This document shows positions 18,701 through 27,241 of a stretch of DNA of 59,669 nucleotides, in pieces. The position numbers were made by a program, and so were the translations under genes. The notes beneath the pieces are model-generated. The model did no database searches. It was not told the origin of the DNA and was given only the letters and a program-made list of their open reading frames with translations. The DNA is from Pseudoalteromonas sp. 0303 (GTDB lineage: Bacteria > Pseudomonadota > Gammaproteobacteria > Enterobacterales > Alteromonadaceae): NCBI RefSeq assembly GCF_013349995.1, contig NZ_JABVXF010000028.1:1-59669 (forward strand), in the 5' to 3' direction. The first letter of the stretch is position 1. Every line of letters starts with the position of its first letter.

Positions 18701-20866
18701 CTATTGAACCGTTGCTTTTAGGCCGCGGCGCTTTAATAGCGCTGAGGTGTCTGGCTCTTGACCACGGAATGCTTTGTACGATTCCATTAGGTCACGTGAG
18801 TTACCCACTTCTAAAATTTCTTTGCGGTATTTATCACCCATTTGGCGAGTTAAACCACCTTGCTCTTGAACATAAGCAAAGGCGTCTGCCGCTAAAATTT
18901 CACTCCACATGTAAGCATAGTAACCCGCTGAGTAACCGCCGCCCATTGAGTGTGAGAAGAAGGCTGACTTATAACGTGGTGGTACAAATGGTACATCAAC
19001 ACCATGTTTAGCAAGCGCTTGTTGCTCAAATTTTTCAATGTCTTGTAATGGTGCATCAGCAGAAAGTGAATGCCATTCCATATCAAGTAATGCAGCTGCA
19101 ACGTACTCTAGGGTATCAAAACCTTGGTTGAAGCTACGTGATTGAATTACTTTTTTCAGTAGCTCATCAGGAATTGGCTCGCCAGTTTTATGATGTTTTG
19201 CATAGTTAGCGATTACTTCAGGGTACATGGCCCAATCTTCTTCAAATGTTGATGGGAACTCAACGAAGTCGCGTGATACTGAGGTGCCAGATAGAGTCGG
19301 GTACTTCACGTTTGAGAACATGCCGTGTAAGCCATGACCCAGCTCGTGGAAAATCGTTGTAGCTTCATCGTAGCTAATAAGCGTAGGTTCGCCATTCGCA
19401 CCTTTTTGAATGTTCATAACGTTTACGACAACCGGCTTTTGTTCTTTAAGGCCCGATTGTTTAACGAATGAGCTCATCCATGCACCTCCTCGTTTGCCTT
19501 CACGAGCGAAGTAGTCAGCAAAGAAAATGGCTAAGCTCTTACCATTTTCATCAAATAACTCATAGGCTTTTACATCAGGGTGGTAAACCGGAATATCGTT
19601 ACGCGGTTTAAAGGTGATGCCGTATAAACGGTTCATGGTGAAGAATACGCCGTCTTCTAAAACTCGGTTGAACTCGAAGTATTCTTTCACTGCATTTTCG
19701 TCAAGGTTGTATTTATCTTTACGTACCTGCTCTGCGTAGAATAACCAATCCCATGGCTGTAATTTGAATTGCTCACCTGACTCATCAATCTTAGCTTGAA
19801 TAGCCGCCGCTTCTGCGTTGACGTTCTGCATTAATGCAGGGATCATGCTTGCAAACATATCAAATACAGCTTGTGGTTTTTTCGCCATTTGTGACTCTAA
19901 ACCAAAATCAGCCCAGCTGTCGTAACCTAATAGTTTCGCTTTTTGAGCACGTAACTGAGCAAGTTCTGCCACAATATCACGGTTACTATTTTCGCCCGAT
20001 AATGCACGCTCAGCCGATGCACGCCATACTTTTTCACGTAAATCACGGTTTTTCAGTGTTGCCAGAATAGGCTGACGCGTGGTGTTTGTGATCTTAATTA
20101 GGTATTTACCTGGGTGACCTGCCTCTGCTGCGGCATTGGCAAGCTGCTCAATTTTACCTGCAGGTACGCCTTCAAGCTCTGCTTTGTCATCTACTAAAAC
20201 AACATTTGTTTTAGTCAGCGCTAATAAGTTTTGTGAAAACTGAGTTGTTAAGCTTGAGTGCTTCGTATTGATATCACGAATTTGTTGTTTTTGCTCTGCA
20301 CTTAATTTTGCACCTGCACGCACAAAACGTTTGTAATAAACGTCTAATAAACGCTTTTCTTCAGCCGTTAAGGTAAGGCTGTCAGCTTCGCTGTGAATAG
20401 TAGCTACTTTTTCAAAGAGTGCTTTATTTAAGAAAATATTGTCGTTATGAGCAGCTAATTTTGGCGCTAATTCTTTTTGTAATTCACGACGAGCCGGATT
20501 TGAATCAGTACCTGCTAGGTTATAAAAAATGCTGCGTGTGCGTGTTAATAGCTCACCACTTTTTTCAAGCGCAACAATTGTATTAGCAAAATCAGGCTTT
20601 GCTGGGTTGTTGATAATAGCTTGCACTTCAGTCATTTGCTCAGTCATGCCTTTATTAAATGCAGGCATGAAATGTTCATCTTTAATCGCACTGAAATCAG
20701 GCGTTTCGTATTGTAATACGCTTTTCACAAACAGTGGGTTAGCTTGCTCTTTTGCAGCAACAGGTGCTGATTGCTCTGATTTAGGCGTTGATGTTGTGGT
20801 TTTTGGCTCTGAACATGCTGTGAGTAATAGCGCAGAGCTTATTGCTGTCGCGAGTATATGTTTCAT
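18701..20866 (-). CDS. dcp: Lipoprotein M3 peptidyl-dipeptidase (Dcp-like)
   Basis: 721 aa zinc metallopeptidase of family M3A, which removes dipeptides or cleaves oligopeptides. The zinc motif HELGHGLHG is at about 507-515, followed by the conserved FVEFPSTFEEDW that supplies the third ligand region. Unlike cytoplasmic Dcp it starts with a lipoprotein signal (LTAC lipobox followed by SEPK), so it acts in the periplasm or at the outer membrane. It starts 16 bases after the nuclease stop codon and is probably cotranscribed with it. If so, it shares the divergent control region that contains a Zur-like site. Confidence 0.85.
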   Translation of the reverse strand: MKHILATAISSALLLTACSEPKTTTSTPKSEQSAPVAAKEQANPLFVKSVLQYETPDFSAIKDEHFMPAFNKGMTEQMTEVQAIINNPAKPDFANTIVALEKSGELLTRTRSIFYNLAGTDSNPARRELQKELAPKLAAHNDNIFLNKALFEKVATIHSEADSLTLTAEEKRLLDVYYKRFVRAGAKLSAEQKQQIRDINTKHSSLTTQFSQNLLALTKTNVVLVDDKAELEGVPAGKIEQLANAAAEAGHPGKYLIKITNTTRQPILATLKNRDLREKVWRASAERALSGENSNRDIVAELAQLRAQKAKLLGYDSWADFGLESQMAKKPQAVFDMFASMIPALMQNVNAEAAAIQAKIDESGEQFKLQPWDWLFYAEQVRKDKYNLDENAVKEYFEFNRVLEDGVFFTMNRLYGITFKPRNDIPVYHPDVKAYELFDENGKSLAIFFADYFAREGKRGGAWMSSFVKQSGLKEQKPVVVNVMNIQKGANGEPTLISYDEATTIFHELGHGLHGMFSNVKYPTLSGTSVSRDFVEFPSTFEEDWAMYPEVIANYAKHHKTGEPIPDELLKKVIQSRSFNQGFDTLEYVAAALLDMEWHSLSADAPLQDIEKFEQQALAKHGVDVPFVPPRYKSAFFSHSMGGGYSAGYYAYMWSEILAADAFAYVQEQGGLTRQMGDKYRKEILEVGNSRDLMESYKAFRGQEPDTSALLKRRGLKATVQ

Positions 20867-20882
20867 TATTTTTCTCTTGTCT

Positions 20883-21776
20883 TTATAGGTTAAATTGTCC
20901 AGTTAATGCGCAGTGATCACTTAGCATTAAAGGTGAATCGTAATGGTGAAAATGTACTGAAGAGGGAGTTAGTGCTTGTTCAAATGGTTTAGAAAGCACC
21001 ATATGATCAATTGGGTCAGGGTACTTAGGGTGACAACTTTGAAGGTTGTCCGTTGCAATATTAAGGTTTTGCTGTGATGTTGATAAGCTCAAAAGCTCCT
21101 GTCTAAAGCGATTACCTTTTTTTGCTAAATGATGATTAAAATCACCTAGTACAAGCCAATAGTCTTTTGCTAAATTTTGCTTATTTAGATAAGTTTGTAA
21201 ATGTTCAGCTTGCTGCTTAAACACCACACAACTTGATTTTTTTGAAGTTTTATAATTTTCAACAAAGCAACCACTTTTCAAATGAACATTGAGTAAATTT
21301 ATATTTTTACCCTCATGATCAATTTGTAGATGAATCGCTTCTCTAGCACCCACTTTCGCATCAGCAAATTCAGTTAGGTGATTTACTCCCTTTATCAAGA
21401 TGGATTTTTTAACGACAAATGCAACTTTTTGCTGGGTTGACGCTAATTTGTTTTCTCGACATGTATAGCTCGGCGAGTCTGTGCGAGATGACATTATTAT
21501 TTGCCATTGCGAGGCTGGAAATACCCGTTCCACAGCAGCTAAAGAACCAACTTCTTGTAATGCAATGATATCTGCATCGAGTGATTGAGCGTATTTGCGC
21601 ATCTGAGTGTAACTTTCAGTGTCTCTGGCTTTACAGCCTGCACCATTGTGAGCTGCTAAGTGTTCTGTGTTCCAAGTGGCTACGCGTAAGCTTTTGGCAT
21701 TTACCAAATTGCTGTTCAAAGCTGCGAGAAGTAGCAATGCCAAACAACTCAAATGCGGATGTTTAATTATTTTCAT
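20883..21776 (-). CDS. Exported endonuclease/exonuclease/phosphatase family protein
   Basis: 297 aa with a signal peptide cut near VNA|KS. The EEP fold is marked by VATWNTEHL, IIALQEVG, LGDFNHHL and a C-terminal LSDHCAL, which are the metal- and phosphate-binding motifs of the family. Probably an extracellular or periplasmic nuclease or phosphodiesterase; the substrate is not certain. It heads a two-gene unit with dcp and is divergent from the dihydroorotase gene. A Zur-like operator lies 33 to 48 bases upstream of its start, so it may be induced by zinc shortage. Confidence 0.75.
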   Translation of the reverse strand: MKIIKHPHLSCLALLLLAALNSNLVNAKSLRVATWNTEHLAAHNGAGCKARDTESYTQMRKYAQSLDADIIALQEVGSLAAVERVFPASQWQIIMSSRTDSPSYTCRENKLASTQQKVAFVVKKSILIKGVNHLTEFADAKVGAREAIHLQIDHEGKNINLLNVHLKSGCFVENYKTSKKSSCVVFKQQAEHLQTYLNKQNLAKDYWLVLGDFNHHLAKKGNRFRQELLSLSTSQQNLNIATDNLQSCHPKYPDPIDHMVLSKPFEQALTPSSVHFHHYDSPLMLSDHCALTGQFNL

Positions 21777-21805
21777 CTACGACTATTATCTAAGAATAAT
21801 GATGT

Positions 21806-21829
21806 GGTATGTTATATTGTAACAATTTA
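21806..21829. promoter_or_regulatory. Putative Zur operator
   Basis: TGTTATATTGTAACA at 21810-21824 matches 13 of 15 bases of the gammaproteobacterial Zur core TGTTATAATATAACA. It lies in the short divergent gap between the nuclease-dcp unit and the dihydroorotase-folE2 pair. FolE2 and a second dihydroorotase are known Zur-regulated stand-ins for zinc enzymes, which strengthens the call. Confidence 0.65.
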
Positions 21830-21905
21830 ATCTGCAATCAATCTTGCCATGGAGTGCATTTTTTTACGATAAGTTGCAAATGTTGCTGAATAAGCAAGGA
21901 GTCAT

Positions 21906-23237
21906 ATGGCTATCATAATTAAACATGCCTGCGTTGTTAATGAAGGACAGCGCGAAATAAACGATGTACGAATTATTGGCAATCGAATCGCTGAAATTGC
22001 CGCAGATATCAGTGCCAAGGCCAATGATCAGGTAATTGATGCAAGCGGCCTGTTGCTATTACCTGGCATGATCGACGATCAAGTACATTTTAGAGAGCCA
22101 GGCCTTACCCATAAAGGCACGATTGCCAGTGAATCTGCCGCCGCAGTGGCTGGGGGCATTACAAGTTTTATGGAAATGCCTAATGTATCTCCCTCGACTA
22201 CCACGGCAAAAGCACTTGCAGATAAATACGCGATAGCGGCGCAAACGAGCGCTGCGAATTATGCGTTTTACTTTGGTGCAACACCAGACAACCTCGATGA
22301 AATCAAGGCTCTTGATGCCAAAAAGGTATGTGGTGTTAAAGTGTTTATGGGAGCATCAACAGGCGATTTACTGGTTGAACACCCTCATGCTCTTGAAGCC
22401 ATTTTTCGGGAAAGCCCAGTACTCATTGCCACCCATTGCGAGCAAGGGGAGGTTATTCAACAGAATCAGCGTCGTTTAGAAAAACGTTATGGCGAGTTAC
22501 AAATAGAGCATCACCCGTTAATTCGTGATGAGTTGGCGTGTTATGCATCTTCATCCTATGCCGTGTCGCTGGCAAAACGCTATGGCTCGCAGTTGCATGT
22601 TTTACACCTAACAACAGCAAAAGAGCTAGAACTATTTAGTAACGCACCCATAGAGCAAAAGCACATAACCGCCGAAGCTTGCGTACATCATTTGTGGTTT
22701 AACCAAGACGATTACGCAAACTATGGTAATCTAATTAAATGCAACCCCGCCATAAAATCAGAGCAAGATCGCCAAGCGCTACTCGCAGCAGTGCGTGATG
22801 GTCGTATTGATATTATTGCCACCGATCATGCCCCTCATACTTGGCAAGAAAAGCAGCAACAATACAGCGCTGCACCAGCTGGCCTCCCTTTAGTCGAACA
22901 TGCATTACTATCGTTACTTGAGCAGGTAAAACGCGGTGCGTTGAGCCTTGAGCAAGTCGTTGAGAAAACAGCGCATAACGTGGCAAAGCGATTTGCTATC
23001 GAAGAGCGAGGGTTTATCAGAGAAGGCTATTTTGCCGACTTAGTTCTGGTTGACCCAAACGCAGAAAAGTACGTCGAACACACAAACACACATTATTTAT
23101 GCCAATGGACGCCATTTAATGGCACTACTTTTTCAAACCGAATCACACATACCTTTGTTAATGGTGAGTGTGTCTTTGATGGGCAGCACGTAACCCCGCA
23201 CAAACAGGCCGCTATGGCCTTAACATTCAATCGTTAA
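21906..23237 (+). CDS. pyrC: Dihydroorotase, alternative (Zur-associated) type
   Basis: 443 aa amidohydrolase that closes carbamoyl aspartate to dihydroorotate in pyrimidine synthesis. The family motif appears as DDQVHFREPG: the first His of the usual HxH metal pair is Gln (Q59), while H61 and R63 remain. GVKVFMGAS (K145) and the later IATDHAPH are present. No other pyrimidine gene is near. Ribosome binding site AAGGAGTCAT before the ATG. Paired with folE2 (11-base gap) behind a Zur-like site, it resembles the low-zinc dihydroorotase paralogue (pyrC2/pyrQ) of Pseudomonas. Assignment to the enzyme family is firm; the low-zinc role is inferred. Confidence 0.85.
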   Translation: MAIIIKHACVVNEGQREINDVRIIGNRIAEIAADISAKANDQVIDASGLLLLPGMIDDQVHFREPGLTHKGTIASESAAAVAGGITSFMEMPNVSPSTTTAKALADKYAIAAQTSAANYAFYFGATPDNLDEIKALDAKKVCGVKVFMGASTGDLLVEHPHALEAIFRESPVLIATHCEQGEVIQQNQRRLEKRYGELQIEHHPLIRDELACYASSSYAVSLAKRYGSQLHVLHLTTAKELELFSNAPIEQKHITAEACVHHLWFNQDDYANYGNLIKCNPAIKSEQDRQALLAAVRDGRIDIIATDHAPHTWQEKQQQYSAAPAGLPLVEHALLSLLEQVKRGALSLEQVVEKTAHNVAKRFAIEERGFIREGYFADLVLVDPNAEKYVEHTNTHYLCQWTPFNGTTFSNRITHTFVNGECVFDGQHVTPHKQAAMALTFNR

Positions 23238-23248
23238 AAGAAGTTGAT

Positions 23249-24133
23249 ATGCAATTACCCGATATTACCTCGCACTCTAATGTAGATTTTCAGTCGCCTT
23301 TAAAATGGGTTGGTATGGAAAAAATAGCATTGCCTTTGAAGCTTGCACAAACTCATGTTGATGTGCACCTGAATGCCAAAGCTGATGTGTTCGTTAGCCT
23401 TGATAGCGATGCTAAAGGCATTCATATGTCGCGTCTTTATTTACTACTAAATCAGCTATTGGCTAAACAAAGTTTAACGACTCAGCGTGTTAACGAGTTT
23501 ATGGAAGCCGTTTTAGCATCACAAAAAGGCTTAAGTAAAGGCGCAAAACTGGTGCTGCATTTTGATTTACCTGAGCTAAAACCAGCGCTACTTAGCGACA
23601 ATGCAGGTTACAATGCTTACCCTGTCGTTTTAACTATTACAAAGCAGCAAACGCTTGCCATTAACTTAAAAGTCGATATTGCCTATAGTAGCACCTGCCC
23701 GTGTTCAGCAGCATTATCAAGGCAGCTTTTGAGTGAAGCGGTCGATAAGCAATTTAGCGATGCGAATATAGATAAAGCATCTTTACTCAGTTGGCTTGCA
23801 AGTGAACAGGGTTCTATTGCAACCCCCCATAGCCAGCGTTCTTATGCTTATATTGATGTCACTTTTAGTAGTGAGAAGTTGCCAGATATTGGCGGCTTTA
23901 TCTCAGTATGTGAGCAAGCCATAGGCACCCCAGTACAAACCGCCGTTAAACGTGAAGATGAGCAAGCATTTGCCGCCCTTAACGCTAAAAATTTACTGTT
24001 TTGCGAAGATGCAGCAAGGCGATTAAAGCAGTGCTTCGAAACCATGCCGAGCATTGCTGATTACCAGTTTAAGGTTGAACACCAAGAAAGCTTACATGGC
24101 CACAATGCCGTGGTTCATGAATCTAAATATTAA
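23249..24133 (+). CDS. folE2: GTP cyclohydrolase FolE2
   Basis: 294 aa, type IB GTP cyclohydrolase I, the first enzyme of folate (and queuosine) synthesis, converting GTP to dihydroneopterin triphosphate. Family signatures KGIHMSR (about 56-62) and STCPCSAALS (C150, C152) are present. Unlike FolE it does not need zinc and is often made under zinc limitation. It follows the dihydroorotase gene after 11 bases and is likely cotranscribed from the Zur-controlled promoter. Confidence 0.92.
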   Translation: MQLPDITSHSNVDFQSPLKWVGMEKIALPLKLAQTHVDVHLNAKADVFVSLDSDAKGIHMSRLYLLLNQLLAKQSLTTQRVNEFMEAVLASQKGLSKGAKLVLHFDLPELKPALLSDNAGYNAYPVVLTITKQQTLAINLKVDIAYSSTCPCSAALSRQLLSEAVDKQFSDANIDKASLLSWLASEQGSIATPHSQRSYAYIDVTFSSEKLPDIGGFISVCEQAIGTPVQTAVKREDEQAFAALNAKNLLFCEDAARRLKQCFETMPSIADYQFKVEHQESLHGHNAVVHESKY

Positions 24134-24214
24134 GCTCATGAGTCTAAGTGTTAGGCTCATGAACCTCAAATGGTTTACAAATTTTGACATTAGCGGTCGC
24201 AAAATATTGCTATT

Positions 24215-24242
24215 CATTTTCACAATGATAATGATATGAGCG
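24215..24242. promoter_or_regulatory. Possible Fur-like site upstream of the S46 peptidase
   Basis: AATGATAATGATATGAG at 24224-24240 repeats the GATAAT-type hexamer of Fur boxes, with a TTTTCA on the other side. The second half is poor. It lies about 40 bases before the S46 start codon. Weak but worth testing. Confidence 0.35.
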
Positions 24243-24278
24243 CTAAAAATGATAAACATAATAATATAAAGGACGACT

Positions 24279-26438
24279 ATGCGTTTTAAATTTATTGCTG
24301 CTGCAGTGGGTCTCGCTGTAGCTAATGTTGCTGTTGCCGACGAAGGCATGTGGCAACCTCACCAGCTACCAGAGCTTGAATCAGTGTTAAAAGCGAAAGG
24401 CTTAAGCATTGATGTAGAGTCAATTTCTAAATTAACAGAGTTTCCGATGAACGCGGTAATTAGCCTTGGTGGCTGTACTGCTTCGTTTGTTTCTCCAAAA
24501 GGTTTAGTGGTAACTAATCATCACTGTGCTTATGGTTCGATTCAATATAACTCGACCACCGAAAACAATATTTTAGAAAATGGCTTTTTAGCTAAAACAA
24601 CGGGCGAAGAAGTCCCTGCTGCGCCGGGTTCTCGTGTTTTTGTAACAGAGCAAGTAACTGACGTTACAGATAAAGTAAATAAAGGGACTGAAAAGTTAAC
24701 CGGTAAAGCACGTTTTGATGCTATTCAAGCAAATGAAAAAGCACTTGTTAGTGAGTGTGAGCAAGACAAGAGCTACCGCTGTAATGTGTATACTTTCCAT
24801 GGTGGTCTTGAATATTACCTTATTAAATCGCTAGAAATTAAAGATGTACGTTTAGCGTATGCACCTGCTATGGGCGTAGGTAAATACGGCGGAGATATCG
24901 ACAACTGGATGTGGCCGCGCCACACAGGTGATTTCTCGTTCTATCGCGCGTATGTTGGCAAAGATGGCAAGCCAGCTGAATATTCAGAAGATAACGTGCC
25001 GTACCAAAGTGATGCGTTTTTAAAAGTAAGCGCTAAAGGCGTTCAAGAAGGCGATTTTGTGATGGTTACCGGTTACCCGGGCAGCACAAACCGTTACCGT
25101 ATTTCGCCTGAAGTTGACTATGTGTTTAACACAGCCTACCCATTAGCGCGTAAATATAATTCTAAATATGTCTCTTTAATTGAAGAAAATGCGCCAGAAG
25201 GTTCAGAGGCACGTATCGCTTATGAAAGCACGATTGCGGGTTACAACAACTACATTAAAAACTATGGCTCAATGATTGAGAGCTTTAACAAAGGTTCAAT
25301 GTATAGCCGTAAGCAACAATTCGAAAAAGATCTCACTGCCTGGATCAATGAAGATAGTGAGCGCAAAGCCAAATACGGACACGTACTTGCTGATTTATCT
25401 TCACTAGTTGCACAGTCGCAAGAGCATAACCAGCGCGACCGTATGTTAGGTTACGTACACCGTTCACAAATGATCTCAACTGCTCGACGTTTATACCGTT
25501 TAGCTTACGAAAAACAAAAGCCAGATGCTGAGCGCGAAAGTGGTTATCAAGAGCGTGATATGCCGCGTATTGAGTCACGTTTAAAAAGTATGAGCCGTCG
25601 TTATGATGAAACCGTTGATAAAGCCATTTTACTGTACTTTATTGAGCAGTATGCAGCTTTACCAAAAGATGAGCGCGTTGCAGAGGTCGATAAAGCGCTT
25701 GGTCTAACAAACGGTTTTGATAAACAAAAACAACAAGCTTTGCTTGATGATATGTATGCTAAATCGGTTCTTGCAGATGAAAGCAAACGTTTATGGATGG
25801 CAGGACTTGACCTTGCTCAGTTAAAACAAAGTAGCGATCCATTCATTCAGTATGCGCATGCAATCTTTGCTGCCACAAAAGATATTGAAGATGCGAAAAA
25901 AGAACTGGCTGGTAAACAGCAAGCTGCTCGCCCTGCATTAATGGAAGCAATTATTGCTTATAACAAGGCACTTAATAAGCCTGTTTATGCTGATGCTAAC
26001 AGTACCCTGCGTGTAACTTACGGTACGGTAGGCGGCTATTCACCGCAAGATGGCTTAGTGGCAACCCCCTTTACATCTTTAGAAGGACTACTTGCTAAAA
26101 ATACCGGCGTTGAACCATTCAACTCACCAGAAAAGCAAAATCAGTTAATTAAGCAAAAGCTTTATGGCGATTACACAGGCGGTATGAATACGGTTCCGGT
26201 TAACTTCTTATCGAACGTAGATACCACCGGTGGTAACTCAGGCTCTCCAACATTAAACGGTAATGCTGAGCTCGTTGGTTTGTTGTTTGATGGTGTGTAC
26301 GAAAGCATTATTGGTGATTGGGATTACGACGAAAACTTAAATCGCTCAATTCACGTTGATTCACGATACATGTTATGGGTGATGGATAAAGTTGATAATG
26401 CTCAAAACCTACTTAAAGAGATGACTATCGTTAAATAA
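24279..26438 (+). CDS. S46 dipeptidyl-peptidase (DPP7-like)
   Basis: 719 aa exported serine peptidase of family S46, which removes dipeptides from the N-terminus of peptides. Signal peptide cut near VAVA|DEG. Catalytic elements: His in TNHHC (81-82), Asp218 in HTGDFSFYRAY, and Ser654 in GGNSGSP. The residue that sets specificity, in LLFDGVYES, is Gly as in DPP7 (hydrophobic P1) rather than Arg as in DPP11 (acidic P1). Good ribosome binding site AAAGGACGACT before the ATG. It complements the M36 and M3 enzymes in peptide use. Confidence 0.88.
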   Translation: MRFKFIAAAVGLAVANVAVADEGMWQPHQLPELESVLKAKGLSIDVESISKLTEFPMNAVISLGGCTASFVSPKGLVVTNHHCAYGSIQYNSTTENNILENGFLAKTTGEEVPAAPGSRVFVTEQVTDVTDKVNKGTEKLTGKARFDAIQANEKALVSECEQDKSYRCNVYTFHGGLEYYLIKSLEIKDVRLAYAPAMGVGKYGGDIDNWMWPRHTGDFSFYRAYVGKDGKPAEYSEDNVPYQSDAFLKVSAKGVQEGDFVMVTGYPGSTNRYRISPEVDYVFNTAYPLARKYNSKYVSLIEENAPEGSEARIAYESTIAGYNNYIKNYGSMIESFNKGSMYSRKQQFEKDLTAWINEDSERKAKYGHVLADLSSLVAQSQEHNQRDRMLGYVHRSQMISTARRLYRLAYEKQKPDAERESGYQERDMPRIESRLKSMSRRYDETVDKAILLYFIEQYAALPKDERVAEVDKALGLTNGFDKQKQQALLDDMYAKSVLADESKRLWMAGLDLAQLKQSSDPFIQYAHAIFAATKDIEDAKKELAGKQQAARPALMEAIIAYNKALNKPVYADANSTLRVTYGTVGGYSPQDGLVATPFTSLEGLLAKNTGVEPFNSPEKQNQLIKQKLYGDYTGGMNTVPVNFLSNVDTTGGNSGSPTLNGNAELVGLLFDGVYESIIGDWDYDENLNRSIHVDSRYMLWVMDKVDNAQNLLKEMTIVK

Positions 26439-26465
26439 TCTAAGTTTAACGTTAATTTAAGTATT

Positions 26466-26500
26466 AAAATGCCAGTCTAACAGACTGGCATTTTTATTTT
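26466..26500 (+). terminator. Rho-independent terminator
   Basis: Stem AAATGCCAGTCT / AGACTGGCATTT with a three-base loop, then TTATTTT, closing the S46 gene and insulating the next operon. Confidence 0.88.
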
Positions 26501-26536
26501 CATGAGGTTGAAAAATATTTATAAAAATTAATTTTT

Positions 26537-26553
26537 CTTAAGTTTTATTTAAG
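26537..26553 (+). promoter_or_regulatory. PmrA/QseB-type response-regulator box
   Basis: CTTAAG-TTTTA-TTTAAG fits the published PmrA box YTTAAK-N5-YTTAAK at every position. It lies just before a likely -10 (TAAATT, 26563-26568) of the nine-gene operon, which itself encodes a PmrA/QseB-type regulator. Autoregulation is therefore likely. Confidence 0.6.
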
Positions 26554-26599
26554 TTTCGCTCGATAAATTTTACACATAACCTAAGTGGAGCGAACAATT

Positions 26600-27241
26600 A
26601 TGCTTTCAGTTCAACAATCACATCAAACTCAAGTTCAAGAGCCTGCCTTTGTTTGCACGCGTGAAGGAGGTCAATTCCGTGACCGTCTTGAGCGTAATAT
26701 TAAGCAAGGTTTTGCCGCAGCTTATGACGCGAAAATTTCGCAGTTCATGCCGCTACTGTGTGAGCTTAATGTTGATGATGAAGTATGTACGTTAGGTCTT
26801 CGCTCTGCATCACAACCTTTGTTTATTGAACAATACCTCCCTGCGTCTATTGAGCACTTTGTTGGTGCCAAGCGTGAGCACATTTTTGAGTTAGGTAATT
26901 TATGCTCAACGCATCGAAAAGCCACCTTGGCACATTTTGTTTTAATGAATGAAGCGCTCTATCAAGCGGGCGCAAAATATTTAGCGTTTTGCGCAACCCG
27001 TAAAGTGAGAGCGCTATTAAAAATGCTGGGTGTTAATTGCAAAGAAATAGGTGTTGCCAATGCACAAGCACTTCAAGATCCAGCAAGCTGGGGTAGCTAT
27101 TACGACAATCAACCAACCATTTGCGTGGTTGACCTAAACGAAGCGCATCAGCGTGTATTAAATACCCCCGTTTTATTCAATATCAAACAGCAGTGTTTGC
27201 AATCATCCCTTGAGCTTGCTGTATTTTTGGAGGTGTTATGA
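26600..27241 (+). CDS. Thermostable-hemolysin family protein
   Basis: About 213 aa, similar to the family named after a Vibrio thermostable hemolysin. The middle of the protein (IFELGNLCSTHRKATLAHFVLMNEAL, spanning about 97-122) has the look of an acetyltransferase or autoinducer-synthase fold rather than a pore-forming toxin, and there is no signal peptide. I chose ATG 26600 (GGAG nine bases upstream) over GTG 26585. It overlaps the next gene by four bases (ATGA) and heads a nine-gene operon. Its placement before an adenylating enzyme/oxidase and an SDR suggests an enzyme, possibly an acyl or aminoacyl transferase; this is inference. Confidence 0.7.
   Translation: MLSVQQSHQTQVQEPAFVCTREGGQFRDRLERNIKQGFAAAYDAKISQFMPLLCELNVDDEVCTLGLRSASQPLFIEQYLPASIEHFVGAKREHIFELGNLCSTHRKATLAHFVLMNEALYQAGAKYLAFCATRKVRALLKMLGVNCKEIGVANAQALQDPASWGSYYDNQPTICVVDLNEAHQRVLNTPVLFNIKQQCLQSSLELAVFLEVL

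Noticed and set aside
26600..27241. Taking the thermostable hemolysin name as evidence of a secreted toxin
   Set aside because: No signal peptide or membrane-active segment, and the operon context is enzymatic.
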